Assembly: GCF_902459585.1 (NCBI RefSeq)
Contig: NZ_CABPSC010000022.1
Coordinates: 1-61,662, forward strand
Direction of reading: 5' to 3'
Source: Pandoraea nosoerga
Lineage (GTDB): Bacteria > Pseudomonadota > Gammaproteobacteria > Burkholderiales > Burkholderiaceae
DNA: 61,662 nucleotides
Part shown: piece after piece, positions 37,629-46,552 of the stretch
Layout: each line of letters begins with the position of its first letter
Position numbering within the stretch: the first letter of the stretch is position 1
Position numbers and translations under genes: made by a program
Notes under the pieces: generated by a model
What the model saw: only the letters and a program-made list of their open reading frames with translations
Database searches by the model: none
Told to the model about the DNA's origin: nothing

Positions 37629-39297
37629 CGCCGCCACCCACCCATGATTTGACTACCGTTGCCACGATCTTCGGATCCTGTCGCGCGACTTGGCGCGCGT
37701 ACTGCAAGTTACGTTCGTAGGCGCTCAGTTCGCCCTTCTTGCCCGACTCGCCGTCGGCGCCTTCGCCCTCGGCGTCCTGCGCGCCGTCCGCACCCGCGGC
37801 GCCGGCGAGCGTCGGCTCTGCCGGCGGCGGCGGGCTCAAGTGCTTGCGGATCGCCGGGCGGATCACGCCGAACCACAGATAGAGGCCGATGAGCGAGATC
37901 AGCACCCACTTGCCGACCTGCTTGGCCAGTTCGATGTTCTGGCGCTGGCGCCACCACGGCAGGTTCGCCTCCGGGTCTTCCTCGACCGTGAACGGACTGT
38001 TGACCACGTTGAGCGTGTCGCCGCGCTGGCCCGAGAAGCCGATTGCCTCCTTCGCCAGGTTCTGGATCTGGTCGAGCTGCGCCTGCGTGAGCGCGACCAT
38101 CGCGGGCTTGCCCTTCGCGTCGGTGCCCGGGCGATAGTTCACGACGATGGCCGCCGACAGGCGCTTGAGGCCGCCCGTGGCTTGCTGCACGTGGCGAATC
38201 GTGCGGTCGACTTCGTAGTTGACCGTCGTGTCCCTGCGGTCGCTGCGCGGGCCTTGCGGGGCGCTCGCCGCGCTCGCCGGGTTGGCGCCGTTCTGCGCGA
38301 ACTGTTGCGGCGGCTGCGTGATCGGTGCGCTCGCCTGCCCTGGGGGCTGGTTCGACAGCGCGCCCGGCACACCACCCGGCGGCGTGATACCGATCTGCGA
38401 GGCTTCGCTGCTTTGCTGGCTGCGCACCGCCTGCTCGCCCGCGTTCGGCTTGTAGTTCTCCGAGGTCTGCTCGACCTGGTTGAAGTCGACGTCCGCCGTG
38501 ACCTGCGCATGCACGTTGCCCGGGCCGACGATCGGGTTCAGGATCGATTCGATGCGGCGGGCGTAGGACTGCTCGAGCTCGCGCACGTACTTGAGCTGGC
38601 TGGCGTCCAGACCCAGCCCCTTGCCGCTCTGCGCGGAGAGCAGGTTGCCGTTCTGGTCGAGGATCGTGACGTTCTTGACCGGCAGCTCCGGCACGCTCGA
38701 GGCGACCATGTGCACGATGGCGCTCACCTGGGCGTCGTCGAGCACGCGGCCAGGGTAGAGCGTGACGAGCACCGAGGCGCTCGGCTTTTGCTGCTCGCGC
38801 ACGAAGACGGACGGCTTGGGGATCGCCAGATGCACGCGCGCGGCCTGCACGGCGGACAGCGACTCGACCGAGCGTGCGAGTTCGCCTTCGAGAGCCCGCT
38901 GGTAATTGACCTGCTCGGCGAACTGGCTGATGCCGAACTTCTGGTTGTCCATCAGTTCGAAGCCGACCAGACCGCCCTTGGGCAGGCCCTGGGACGCGAG
39001 GCGCAGCCGGACGTCATGCACCTGCTCGGCCGGCACCAGAATGGCCCCGCCGCCCTCGGCGAACTTGTAGGGCACGTTCATCTGCTGCAGCGACGTGATG
39101 ATGGCGCCGCCGTCGCGGTCGCTCAGGTTGCTGTACAGCACCTTGTAGTCCGGCGCACGGCTCCACAGGAAGACGGCGATCAGCAATGCGACGATCGCCG
39201 CACCGCCGATGAGCAGCGGCAGGCGCTCGCGTGAGCGCAACTGCGCGAGCAGGGGCGGCTTGGCGGCGACGTCCGCCGTCTGGGTGGCGGCGTTCAT
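37615..39297 (-). CDS. fliF: Flagellar MS-ring protein FliF
   Basis: MS-ring protein (560 residues). TM1 lies at about 27-46 (LLIGGAAIVALLIAVFLW). It is followed by ring-building motifs with YKVLYSNLSDRDGGAIITSL and LPKGGLVGFELMDNQKFGIS, a Pro/Gln-rich loop near 300-350, and TM2 near 445-465. The C-terminal FliG-binding tail ends in DPKIVATVVKSWV. It heads fliFGHIJK and is divergent from fliE. Confidence 0.97.
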   Translation of the reverse strand: MNAATQTADVAAKPPLLAQLRSRERLPLLIGGAAIVALLIAVFLWSRAPDYKVLYSNLSDRDGGAIITSLQQMNVPYKFAEGGGAILVPAEQVHDVRLRLASQGLPKGGLVGFELMDNQKFGISQFAEQVNYQRALEGELARSVESLSAVQAARVHLAIPKPSVFVREQQKPSASVLVTLYPGRVLDDAQVSAIVHMVASSVPELPVKNVTILDQNGNLLSAQSGKGLGLDASQLKYVRELEQSYARRIESILNPIVGPGNVHAQVTADVDFNQVEQTSENYKPNAGEQAVRSQQSSEASQIGITPPGGVPGALSNQPPGQASAPITQPPQQFAQNGANPASAASAPQGPRSDRRDTTVNYEVDRTIRHVQQATGGLKRLSAAIVVNYRPGTDAKGKPAMVALTQAQLDQIQNLAKEAIGFSGQRGDTLNVVNSPFTVEEDPEANLPWWRQRQNIELAKQVGKWVLISLIGLYLWFGVIRPAIRKHLSPPPPAEPTLAGAAGADGAQDAEGEGADGESGKKGELSAYERNLQYARQVARQDPKIVATVVKSWVGGGDERG

Positions 39298-39461
39298 GCG
39301 CGGCCCCACGCCAGTGGCGTCAACATTACGTTCATCGCGGTGGAAGTGCTCACTAACATGCGACAGGATTCTCCGGGTACGCTTGGCAAGGCGCTCACGT
39401 GTGCGGGGACAAGGAACGGAAAGGTCCGACTCACGGTGCGCACGATGCCGATGGTCCTGAT

Positions 39462-39477
39462 TATTCGACGCCGAATA
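39462..39477. promoter_or_regulatory. Inverted repeat between fliF and fliE
   Basis: TATTCG-ACGC-CGAATA is a perfect 6-4-6 inverted repeat near the middle of the 337-nt divergent gap, 165 bp from fliF and 157 bp from fliE. Its TATTC half matches the conserved end of the flagellar 17-mer. It is a plausible shared operator, but no factor can be assigned. No other defensible element was seen in this gap. Confidence 0.35.
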
Positions 39478-39634
39478 TGGAATCGTTTTGAGGATTAGGC
39501 GGGTGTTTTGCCGCTAATTAGGGTATTGGGGGCTTGCCGGCAGGTGGTAAGCTCCGACGTGACTGATAAAAGGCAAACCGGTGCGAGCGGCTCGGCGTCG
39601 CGCGTGGCCGGGTTCCGTTGAGGACGAGTAGAAG

Positions 39635-39964
39635 ATGGCTATTCCGGGGATCGAATCGGTATTGCAGAAGCTGGGCGGTGTGGCGTCGCAGGCGGCGGGC
39701 TCGATCATGGGCACGTCCAGCGCCGGCGCTGCCTCGGCCACCGGCGGCTTTGCCGCGGAACTCGACGCGTCGCTCAGGCGCGTGTCGGCGGCGCAGAATG
39801 GCGCTGAGGCGCAGGCCCGGGCGTTCGAAATGGGCGAACCCGGCGTGGCGCTCAACGACGTGATGGTCGACCTCCAAAAGGCCAACATCGGCTTTCAGAT
39901 GAGCCTGCAAGTGCGCAACAAGCTCGTTTCGGCATACACCACCGTGATGAACATGCAGGTGTGA
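39635..39964 (+). CDS. fliE: Flagellar hook-basal body protein FliE
   Basis: FliE (109 residues) joins the MS ring to the rod and opens the export gate. The C-terminal half carries the family signature NDVMVDLQKANIGFQMSLQV then RNKLVSAYTTVMNMQV. The N-terminus is variable and Ala/Gly-rich. It is a single-gene unit, divergent from fliF and convergent with the fhlB group. Confidence 0.97.
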   Translation: MAIPGIESVLQKLGGVASQAAGSIMGTSSAGAASATGGFAAELDASLRRVSAAQNGAEAQARAFEMGEPGVALNDVMVDLQKANIGFQMSLQVRNKLVSAYTTVMNMQV

Positions 39965-40028
39965 GGCCAGCGGCGGCGCAATGTCGCCCCATGTTTCGCG
40001 CGGTCGGCGCGCCCCGGCCGATTCCATT

Positions 40029-40076
40029 CATCGGTCCCTCCGTCGATCCCTTCGTCGATCCCTTCGTCGATTCCGC
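40029..40076. repeat. 12-bp tandem array in the fliE-fhlB gap
   Basis: Two identical units CGTCGATCCCTT are followed by CGTCGATTCCGC and preceded by a diverged unit CATCGGTCCCTC, giving four 12-bp units in register. The array lies in the 201-nt convergent gap between fliE and the FlhB-like gene. Confidence 0.7.
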
Positions 40077-40165
40077 TCGCCGTTCCCTTCCAGACACCTT
40101 TCGGCCATTTCCCTCGCCGGCCGCCGTCGTCACGGCGCCTGGACGACGGGCGCGGCTGCCGGCGC

Positions 40166-40555
40166 TCAGGCGGGGGGGACGTCGGCGCTGCTGGATGGTG
40201 CAGCGGGTGCAGCGGTGGCGTCCGGTGCTGGCGTCTGCGCGGTGGGCGCCGCGCCGGGGGGCATTGGCGGCAACGATGGCGTCTTGCCGCCGCGGCTCGC
40301 TTCGAGTTTGTAGAGCCACGCCAGCAGTTCGGCCACGGCCTGATACAACTGCGCGGGAATGCGCTGGTCGAGGTCGACCTGCATCAGCAGGCTCACCAGC
40401 TCCGGCGATTCGTGAACGTACAGGCCATGCTCGCGCGCCGTGCGCACGATGGTCTCGGCGAGCAGGCCGTAGCCCTTTGCCACGACACGCGGCGCCGTGT
40501 CCTTCGCGCCGTAGGCGAGGGCCACCGCGGTGCGGCGCTCCGGCGGCAACGTCAT
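40166..40555 (-). CDS. FlhB C-terminal domain paralogue (FhlB-like)
   Basis: Small cytosolic protein (129 residues) homologous to the cytoplasmic domain of FlhB/YscU without its membrane part. The segment AVALAYGAKDTAPRVVAKGY matches the part of FlhB just after the NPTH site, followed by AETIVRTAREHGLYVHESPE and a helix ending LLAWLYKLEA. The autocleavage NPTH motif itself is absent. A Pro/Ala-rich tail of 35 residues follows. The ATG overlaps the FliK-like gene's stop, so the two are coupled, suggesting a joint role in specificity switching. Confidence 0.85.
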   Translation of the reverse strand: MTLPPERRTAVALAYGAKDTAPRVVAKGYGLLAETIVRTAREHGLYVHESPELVSLLMQVDLDQRIPAQLYQAVAELLAWLYKLEASRGGKTPSLPPMPPGAAPTAQTPAPDATAAPAAPSSSADVPPA

Positions 40556-41976
40556 GCGTCACCTCCTGCCGGCGATGTGGCACCCGGCGCTCGCTCGCCG
40601 GCGGCTTCACTGGCCGCACGCGTATTTCCCGCGCCGGCGGCGCCCATGGCGTGCGCGCCGACTTCGCCCGGCGCGTCCGACGCTTCGGCGCCCAGGGCCC
40701 CGAACGAAAGCTGGCTCGCGATCAGACCGACCGCGGCCAATCGCTGACGCAGTTCTTCGCCTTCATTCGCGAGCATGTCCGCCGACGCCGCCGAGTCCGC
40801 GAGCATTCGCGCTTGCAGTTGTTGGCCCGACAAACCGAGCGTGACGTCGACCGTGCCGAGCGAGGGCAGCGTCAGACGCAGATGCGTGTGCCACGTCGAA
40901 GGCGCGGCCGCCTCGCCTGGCGCGGACTGCCCGGCGCGCTCCTCGACCTGCCACTCCATGGGGGCGCCGGGCCACGCCATGCCGTTCCACTGGAATTGCG
41001 GATTGACGAGCATGTCGAGCTGCTGGCGCACCAGCGTCACGCTCTCGGCCGGCGTGTTCGCCACGGCGGCAATGGCGCCGGCCGGTCCATGCGGGGGACG
41101 GTCGGCGGCAGCCGACGCGTCCTCGCCGTGCCCGGCAGGCAGGACGCTGCTCGTCGTCTGCGCGACGCTGGCCGCATGCGCGAGCGCCGTCGCGGCATTC
41201 GGCAGGTGGGCTCCCGCCGGCAAGCCGCCGTCCGCGGCGGGTTGGCCGGGCGAGCCCGGCGTCGTCGTCGGCTGCCCTGGCAATGTCGACGATGGCGGTG
41301 AAGGATTCGCCGCGCCCGGCAAGGCGTCCAGGCGCCCGGGACCTAACGTTGGCCACGCTGTTGTGAGCGTCGCCTCGCCGGCGGCCGGCCCCAGCAGCCG
41401 TGTGAGCGGTCCGGGCCCGGGCAGCGTCGCGTCGGCCCCGGCGGCGCGCAGTTGCGCCGCGAGGTTCGCGGACGCGGGCCAGCGCAATTGCGGCTCGGCC
41501 TGCAGTTGTTCGAACGAGCGGCTGCCCGACGCCCATTGCGCCAGATGCGATTCGTAAAAGAGGCCGCTCGCGGACAAGGCTTCCCTGAGCGCGGCGGCGA
41601 CCAGCGGCGCGAGCGCCGGTGCACCGGTGCCGGGCGCGGCCGGCCATACCGGCGCACTCGCCTGAATGGGGCCGGGCGACTCGGGCGCGAGGCGCAAAAT
41701 CGTGTCGATGGTGCGTGCGGCCGCCGAGAGCGTTGCCTGCTGGATCGGGGTGGGAAGGCGTGCGGCGGTTTGGGCGGGCGTGTCGCCCAGACCGACGGGG
41801 GCGCTCGGCGAGCCGCGCGTGGCGAGGTCGCCGAGCGCGGCGGTCGCGTCGCCCGCGGGCGGTGTGCCGGCAACGGCGCTCGGTGCGCTTGTCGTGGAGA
41901 CACCCTGGCCGAGCCCGAGCAACGAATCGAGCCGCCGGGCGAGTGTCGTGGCCAGAACCGAGTCGAGACCGGCCAT
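40552..41976 (-). CDS. Second FliK-like hook-length control protein
   Basis: Protein of 474 residues with a Pro/Ala/Thr-rich central region and a C-terminal Flg_hook-type domain: TWHTHLRLTLPSLGTVDVTL then GLSGQQLQARMLADSA and EELRQRLAAVGLIASQLSFG. This mirrors the C-terminal layout of FliK at 32282-33754. A GGAG ribosome site precedes the ATG. Genomes of this family annotate the gene as FliK-like. Its distinct role is unknown; coupling to the FlhB-like gene is suggestive. Confidence 0.8.
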   Translation of the reverse strand: MAGLDSVLATTLARRLDSLLGLGQGVSTTSAPSAVAGTPPAGDATAALGDLATRGSPSAPVGLGDTPAQTAARLPTPIQQATLSAAARTIDTILRLAPESPGPIQASAPVWPAAPGTGAPALAPLVAAALREALSASGLFYESHLAQWASGSRSFEQLQAEPQLRWPASANLAAQLRAAGADATLPGPGPLTRLLGPAAGEATLTTAWPTLGPGRLDALPGAANPSPPSSTLPGQPTTTPGSPGQPAADGGLPAGAHLPNAATALAHAASVAQTTSSVLPAGHGEDASAAADRPPHGPAGAIAAVANTPAESVTLVRQQLDMLVNPQFQWNGMAWPGAPMEWQVEERAGQSAPGEAAAPSTWHTHLRLTLPSLGTVDVTLGLSGQQLQARMLADSAASADMLANEGEELRQRLAAVGLIASQLSFGALGAEASDAPGEVGAHAMGAAGAGNTRAASEAAGERAPGATSPAGGDA

Positions 41977-42025
41977 GCCTTACTCCGAAATGCGGGCGAC
42001 GAGACGCGCTGCCGGGCGGCGCGCC

Positions 42026-42364
42026 TCAGGTGCCCAGGTTCAGGCCGTAGACTTCGTGCAGGGCACGTTGACGGCGCGTGCTGTTGATCATGGCGTCGAG
42101 ATGCGCGAGACGCGGCACCACGAGATCGCGGATGGCCGCGTCGTCGGCCAGAATGCGGCGGATGATGGCATGCTTGCGCGCGCGCTCGTCCTCGCTGAGT
42201 GGCAGCGCGGCGTCGAGCTGTTTGATCGCGTCGACCTGCGCGCGGTACTGCGCCTCGAGGTCGATGAGGGCATCCCAATCGCCGTCACGCGCCACACCGA
42301 GCATGCGCTCTGTCAGACCGGCAATACTTTCGTAGCAATCGAGCAAGGTCGCGGCATCATTCAT
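42026..42364 (-). CDS. fliT: Flagellar export chaperone FliT
   Basis: Small helical protein (112 residues), chaperone of the filament cap FliD in the family. Recognisable parts are LLDCYESIAGLTERMLGVAR and ALIDLEAQYRAQVDAIKQLD, then LPLSEDERARKHAIIRRILA. The start MNDAATLL overlaps the fliS end by eight bases. Its place after fliD-fliS supports the call. FliT may also act on FlhDC, but that is known only from enterobacteria. Confidence 0.88.
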   Translation of the reverse strand: MNDAATLLDCYESIAGLTERMLGVARDGDWDALIDLEAQYRAQVDAIKQLDAALPLSEDERARKHAIIRRILADDAAIRDLVVPRLAHLDAMINSTRRQRALHEVYGLNLGT

Positions 42365-42791
42365 AGCGCACTCCGGTGCCCGCCTGGGCGGCGGCGGCAC
42401 CCGTGCCGGCGGCCGGGGCGATTTCTCGCCAGGCCGATGCAATGGTGTCGAGCAGGGTGTCGACTTCTCTTACCTTGGCCACGTCGTTCTCGAGGTTCGC
42501 CTCGAGCAGACGCCGCCCCATGTAGTCGTACAGATCACGCAGATTGCGGGACAGTTCCCCGCCGACTTCCATATTGAGCCCGTCGCGCAGCCCACCGATG
42601 ATTTCGATGGCCTTCGAGATGGCCTGGCCGCGCTCGGCGATGCGGCCGTCCTCGAAGTGCACGCGCGCGCGGGTGAGCGCGGCCTTGGCGCCGTCGAACA
42701 GCATCACGATGAGCTGGTGCGGGCTCGCAGCGATGACGCCCGTCTCGAGACCGACCTTGCGATAAGCGTTGGCGGCATTTTGACCGTACAT
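42357..42791 (-). CDS. fliS: Flagellin export chaperone FliS
   Basis: Flagellin chaperone (144 residues). The signature N-terminus NAANAYRKVGLETGVIAASP then HQLIVMLFDGAKAALTRAR is intact, as is the LRDLYDYMGRRLLEANLEND region. The C-terminal 20 residues are Ala/Gly-rich. It follows fliD by 42 nt. Confidence 0.97.
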   Translation of the reverse strand: MYGQNAANAYRKVGLETGVIAASPHQLIVMLFDGAKAALTRARVHFEDGRIAERGQAISKAIEIIGGLRDGLNMEVGGELSRNLRDLYDYMGRRLLEANLENDVAKVREVDTLLDTIASAWREIAPAAGTGAAAAQAGTGVRYE

Positions 42792-42833
42792 GTCTTTCTC
42801 CGGGGCGCGTGGCCGATTGAGCGTGACGCGCGC

Positions 42834-44882
42834 TTACTTCGAGGACGACGACGAGGACGACGAGCCGCCCAGCACCTGCTTGAGGTAGTCGCTCGTGTTC
42901 TGCAGCTTGGCCATCGTCGCATCCAGCGCCGTGAATTGCGCCAGATAGCGGTTCTGCATTTGCGTCATCTGGTCCTGCCAATCCGATTCCTGCTGCTGGA
43001 TCTGCTTGATCGTGGTGTTCAGGCTGTTCGTGGCCGACGAAATCGCGCCCTTGCTGCTCAGGAAGTCAGTGACCTGGTTGTTCAGCAGCGAGGCGTAGCC
43101 CTGCGAGAACGCCACGGTGCCGCGGCTGCCGGTGTTCGTGCCGCCGATCGTGAGCTTGAGTCCGTCGACCGCGGTGCCGGCGCCGCCGGTGAGCGTCTGG
43201 CCGGTGCCGACGGCCGACATGCCGCCGATCGTGCCCTGCACGTCCACACCGGTCTTGAGCGTGTTGGTGCCGAACACGGCGTCGAGCGCCGAGCCGCCCG
43301 TCACTTGCACGCGCGAGGCCGAGCCGTAGCGATTCGAGGTGATGGTCAGAATGCCGCTCTTTTGCGCCACGCTCACGCCCGAGCCGGCCGCCGAGAAGAC
43401 GCTGTTGCCGTTGATCGCCGCCTGGATGGCCGTGGCGAGCTGGTCGGCCGTATACGTGCCCGGCGGGATCACCACGCTCGCGTTGTTGCCGTCGAGCAGC
43501 AGGTTGAGCTGGTTGTTCGCCGAGGTGATCGTGGTGCTCGCGCCCAGCGACACCGAGCCGGTCGCCGTGCCCTGCGTGGCCACCTGCGTGATGTTCACGG
43601 CGTAGTTGCCCGGCTGCGTCTTGCTCGACGAGCCGTTGTACGTGACCAGGCTGTCCGTGCTGATGCCGTTGGTGGCGAGCAGCGAGGCGAGTTGCTGGAA
43701 GCCGTTGCCGCTCGACATGGCCTTGTTGAGCGCGCTGGTGTCCACCGACAGCGTGCCGTCGTTCTGGAAGTTCACGCCGATCTGCGCGAGCGACGTGAGG
43801 CCGGTGCTCTGCACGCCGGGCAGCCGGCCGTTCAGAATCTGTTGCAACTGCGTTTGCACCAGGTTGACCGTCGAGTCGCCGATCAGCGCACCGGTCGCCT
43901 GGCCGGTCGGATCGTACTTGGTGAGGGTGTTCATGGTGCTTTGCAGCGTGTTGTACGCGGTGACAAAGCTTTGCACGGCGGTGGTGACCGCGCTCGAATT
44001 GTTGGTCAGGGTGACCGTGGTGGTGCCTGTTTTCACGAGCGACAGCGACAGGCCCTGCACGGCGTTCTGCACGCTGTTCGTGGCGCTGGTGATCGCCAGA
44101 CCGTTGACGGTGAGCTTGGCGTTCTGCGCCGCGGCCGTCTGCGTGAGGTTCTGCGTGCCGGTCGCGTCGTAGGTGAGCATGTTGGTGATCGCCGCGTCGC
44201 CGCCGGCGGCCGCGCTGATGTTCATGCTCATGTTCTCGCCCGTCGTCTTGGACGTGAGCACGAGTCGATACGGGGTGTTGCTGCCGTCGTTGACGATCGT
44301 GGCGCTCACCGGCGCGCCCGAGGCGTTGATCGCGTCGCGAATGCCCTGCAGCGAGTTGTTGCTGCTGTCGATGGTGATTGTCACCGGCTGCTGCGAGGCG
44401 TTGGCGGTGAAGCTCGCGCCGGCGTATGTGCCGTCGGTGAGCGTGCCGCCCGAGATCGTGCCGAACGAGAAAGTGAGTTTGGTCGGGGTGCCCGAGCCGA
44501 TGGCGCTCGTCTGGTTGGCCACACCGCTCGTTGACAGGCTTTGCGCCTGCGCCAGTTGCGAGATGTTGACGCTGTAGGCGCCGGCTGCCGCACCGTTGCT
44601 GCTCGAAGCCGTGAGAATCGTGTTGTCGCCGACGTTGGCCGACATCTGCAGGTACTGCGATGCGCTCGACAGGGTGAGCAGCGAGGCCTGGAACGCGGAC
44701 AGCGAGGACTGCAATTGACCGAGCGCGGAGAGCTTGGTCTGGTAGCTGGATTCCTGGTTCTTCAGCAGCGTGAGCTTGTTGTTGGCAGGCTGCATCAGAC
44801 TCGTGACGAGCGCATTGACGTCCAGCCCCGAGCCGATGCCGGGAGAGGAAATGCTGCCGCTCGAAGACGTTGAAGTTGCCAT
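42834..44882 (-). CDS. fliD: Filament cap protein FliD
   Basis: Filament cap (HAP2), 682 residues. The N-terminus SPGIGSGLDVNALVTSLMQP and the early coiled coil (NNKLTLLKNQESSYQTKLSA) are typical, and the C-terminal helix (LNTTIKQIQQQESDWQDQMT) completes the axial domain. It is over 200 residues longer than E. coli FliD (468). The extra central part includes a Flagellin_IN-like module (PPGTYTADQLATAIQAAING) of the kind also seen twice in FliC here. I chose the ATG giving MATSTSSSG. Confidence 0.95.
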   Translation of the reverse strand: MATSTSSSGSISSPGIGSGLDVNALVTSLMQPANNKLTLLKNQESSYQTKLSALGQLQSSLSAFQASLLTLSSASQYLQMSANVGDNTILTASSSNGAAAGAYSVNISQLAQAQSLSTSGVANQTSAIGSGTPTKLTFSFGTISGGTLTDGTYAGASFTANASQQPVTITIDSSNNSLQGIRDAINASGAPVSATIVNDGSNTPYRLVLTSKTTGENMSMNISAAAGGDAAITNMLTYDATGTQNLTQTAAAQNAKLTVNGLAITSATNSVQNAVQGLSLSLVKTGTTTVTLTNNSSAVTTAVQSFVTAYNTLQSTMNTLTKYDPTGQATGALIGDSTVNLVQTQLQQILNGRLPGVQSTGLTSLAQIGVNFQNDGTLSVDTSALNKAMSSGNGFQQLASLLATNGISTDSLVTYNGSSSKTQPGNYAVNITQVATQGTATGSVSLGASTTITSANNQLNLLLDGNNASVVIPPGTYTADQLATAIQAAINGNSVFSAAGSGVSVAQKSGILTITSNRYGSASRVQVTGGSALDAVFGTNTLKTGVDVQGTIGGMSAVGTGQTLTGGAGTAVDGLKLTIGGTNTGSRGTVAFSQGYASLLNNQVTDFLSSKGAISSATNSLNTTIKQIQQQESDWQDQMTQMQNRYLAQFTALDATMAKLQNTSDYLKQVLGGSSSSSSSSK

Positions 44883-44995
44883 GTTTTCTGCTCTCGCTTT
44901 GTTGAACTCGGGCTTCCTTGCCGACATGCCGCGACAGGTCGGTCTGTAAAGCTTAAGGCGGCGGCACCGCTTGATGCAGTGACGCCGCCGGCGGA

Positions 44996-45015
44996 CCGCG
45001 CGCCGAAGCGCGCGG
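44996..45015 (-). terminator. Stable UUCG hairpin after fliC
   Basis: On the fliC strand the sequence is CCGCGCGC-TTCG-GCGCGCGG, a perfect 8-bp GC stem closed by a C(UUCG)G tetraloop, 24 nt after the fliC stop. A second GGCGGC/GCCGCC stem follows. There is no T tract, so it may terminate weakly or protect the abundant flagellin mRNA. Confidence 0.5.
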
Positions 45016-45039
45016 TGTGACTTCAGTGCCGCTCCGGTA

Positions 45040-46461
45040 TTACTGGAGGAGCTTGAGCACTTGCTGCGGCAGCTGGTTGGCTTGCGACAGCATCGAGATA
45101 CCGGCTTGTTGCAGGATCTGCGAGCGGGTCAGGCTGGCCGTCTCCGCTGCGTAGTCCGTGTCTTGCACGCCCGAACGCGCCTGCGTCAGGTTTTGCGTCG
45201 TGGTCGACAGGCTCGAGATCGTCGACTGGAAGCGGTTCTGCGTAGCACCCAGCGTTGCGTTGAACGAGTCGACCGTCGTGATGGCCGCGTCGATCTGCGA
45301 GAGCATCAGCGTGGCGTTGTTGACCGTCTTCACGTCGGCGGTAGCCAGGCTGCCCGACGTCGTGTACGTGCCGGCGGTCAGGCCGAGCTGTTGCAGGGTC
45401 GTCGGCGTACCGGTGTTGGTCGACGAGATCGCGAACGACTGGCCCGAGCTGATGTGCATTGCGCCGGTCGAATCGACGAACGCGTTGATGCCGATGTTCG
45501 CCGAGTTGATGGCCGTTGCCAGGTCAGCCGAGCTCTTGAACGTGCCGGTGATGTCGTGAGCCACGCCGTCGACCGTGAAGGTCAGGTCGCCGGTCGAGAG
45601 CGTGGTCTGGAACTGCTTGGCCACGCCGGTCGACGTCACGGCAGCACCGCCCGCGTTGATGGTTCCCGGCAGACCGAGGGTACCTTGTGCGGTCCCGGCG
45701 ATGGTCAATGCCGCGGCCGGATCGGTGTTGGCGATGACGAGCTGGCCCGACGAGTTCACCGACGCGATGTTCGCGGTGAAGCCGGCCTTGGCGCCTGCCG
45801 TGTTGATGGCGGCGGCCAGGTCGTTGGCGTTGTTGTACGTGCCGGCGGCGACATCGATGGGGGTACCCCCGCCGTCCGCAATCGTCAGATCGCCGGCAGC
45901 GATCGTGAACGACAGCGGGTTGGTCGTCGAGTTGGCTTGTGCCACGGCGCCGATGCTCGACGTGGTCATGCTCTGCGTCAGGTTGACCGAGATGGTCTGG
46001 CCGGCGTTGGCGCCAACCTGGAAGTTCGCCACGCCCATCGTGCCGTTGAGCACCGACAGACCGTTGAACTGGGTTTGCGAGGCCGTGCGGTTGATTTCAG
46101 CCAGACGTTGCTGGACTTCCTGGTCCAGAGCGGCACGGTCCGAATCCGAGTTCGTGGCGTTGGTCGCCTGAACGGCCAGCGTGCGGATGCGCTGCAGGTT
46201 GTCCGTGATCGACGACAGGGCGCCGGCAGCGGTCTGCACCAGCGAGATACCGTCGTTGGCATTGCGCTGTGCCTGGGTCAGACCGTTGACCTGGGCGGTC
46301 ATGCGGTCGGTAATGGCCAGACCGGCGGCGTCGTCGGCGGCGCTGTTGATGCGCAGGCCCGAGGACAGGCGCGTGATCGAGGTTTGCAGCGCGCCTTGCG
46401 ACGAGCTCAGGTTACGTTGAGCAACCAGCGAGAAGATATTGGTATTGATGACAGATGCCAT
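45040..46461 (-). CDS. fliC: Flagellin FliC
   Basis: Filament subunit (473 residues). The N-terminal D0/D1 region (SVINTNIFSLVAQRNLSSSQ then RLSSGLRINSAADDAAGLAI) and the C-terminal D1/D0 region (TQNRFQSTISSLSTTTQNLT, ending NQLPQQVLKLLQ) are canonical. The exposed centre appears to contain two Flagellin_IN-type repeats (AAGTYNNANDLAAAINTAG and TGTFKSSADLATAINSAN). AAGGAG lies just upstream of the start. Expression is expected from the sigma-28 promoter described next. Confidence 0.98.
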   Translation of the reverse strand: MASVINTNIFSLVAQRNLSSSQGALQTSITRLSSGLRINSAADDAAGLAITDRMTAQVNGLTQAQRNANDGISLVQTAAGALSSITDNLQRIRTLAVQATNATNSDSDRAALDQEVQQRLAEINRTASQTQFNGLSVLNGTMGVANFQVGANAGQTISVNLTQSMTTSSIGAVAQANSTTNPLSFTIAAGDLTIADGGGTPIDVAAGTYNNANDLAAAINTAGAKAGFTANIASVNSSGQLVIANTDPAAALTIAGTAQGTLGLPGTINAGGAAVTSTGVAKQFQTTLSTGDLTFTVDGVAHDITGTFKSSADLATAINSANIGINAFVDSTGAMHISSGQSFAISSTNTGTPTTLQQLGLTAGTYTTSGSLATADVKTVNNATLMLSQIDAAITTVDSFNATLGATQNRFQSTISSLSTTTQNLTQARSGVQDTDYAAETASLTRSQILQQAGISMLSQANQLPQQVLKLLQ

Positions 46462-46552
46462 TTAGCAACTCCTTTCCCAAATAAATTGGCTCCGGCTTAA
46501 GCGCCGTAACTTTGGCTCACGAGCCAATCGCCGAAAGCCGCCGTTGTAGGGG

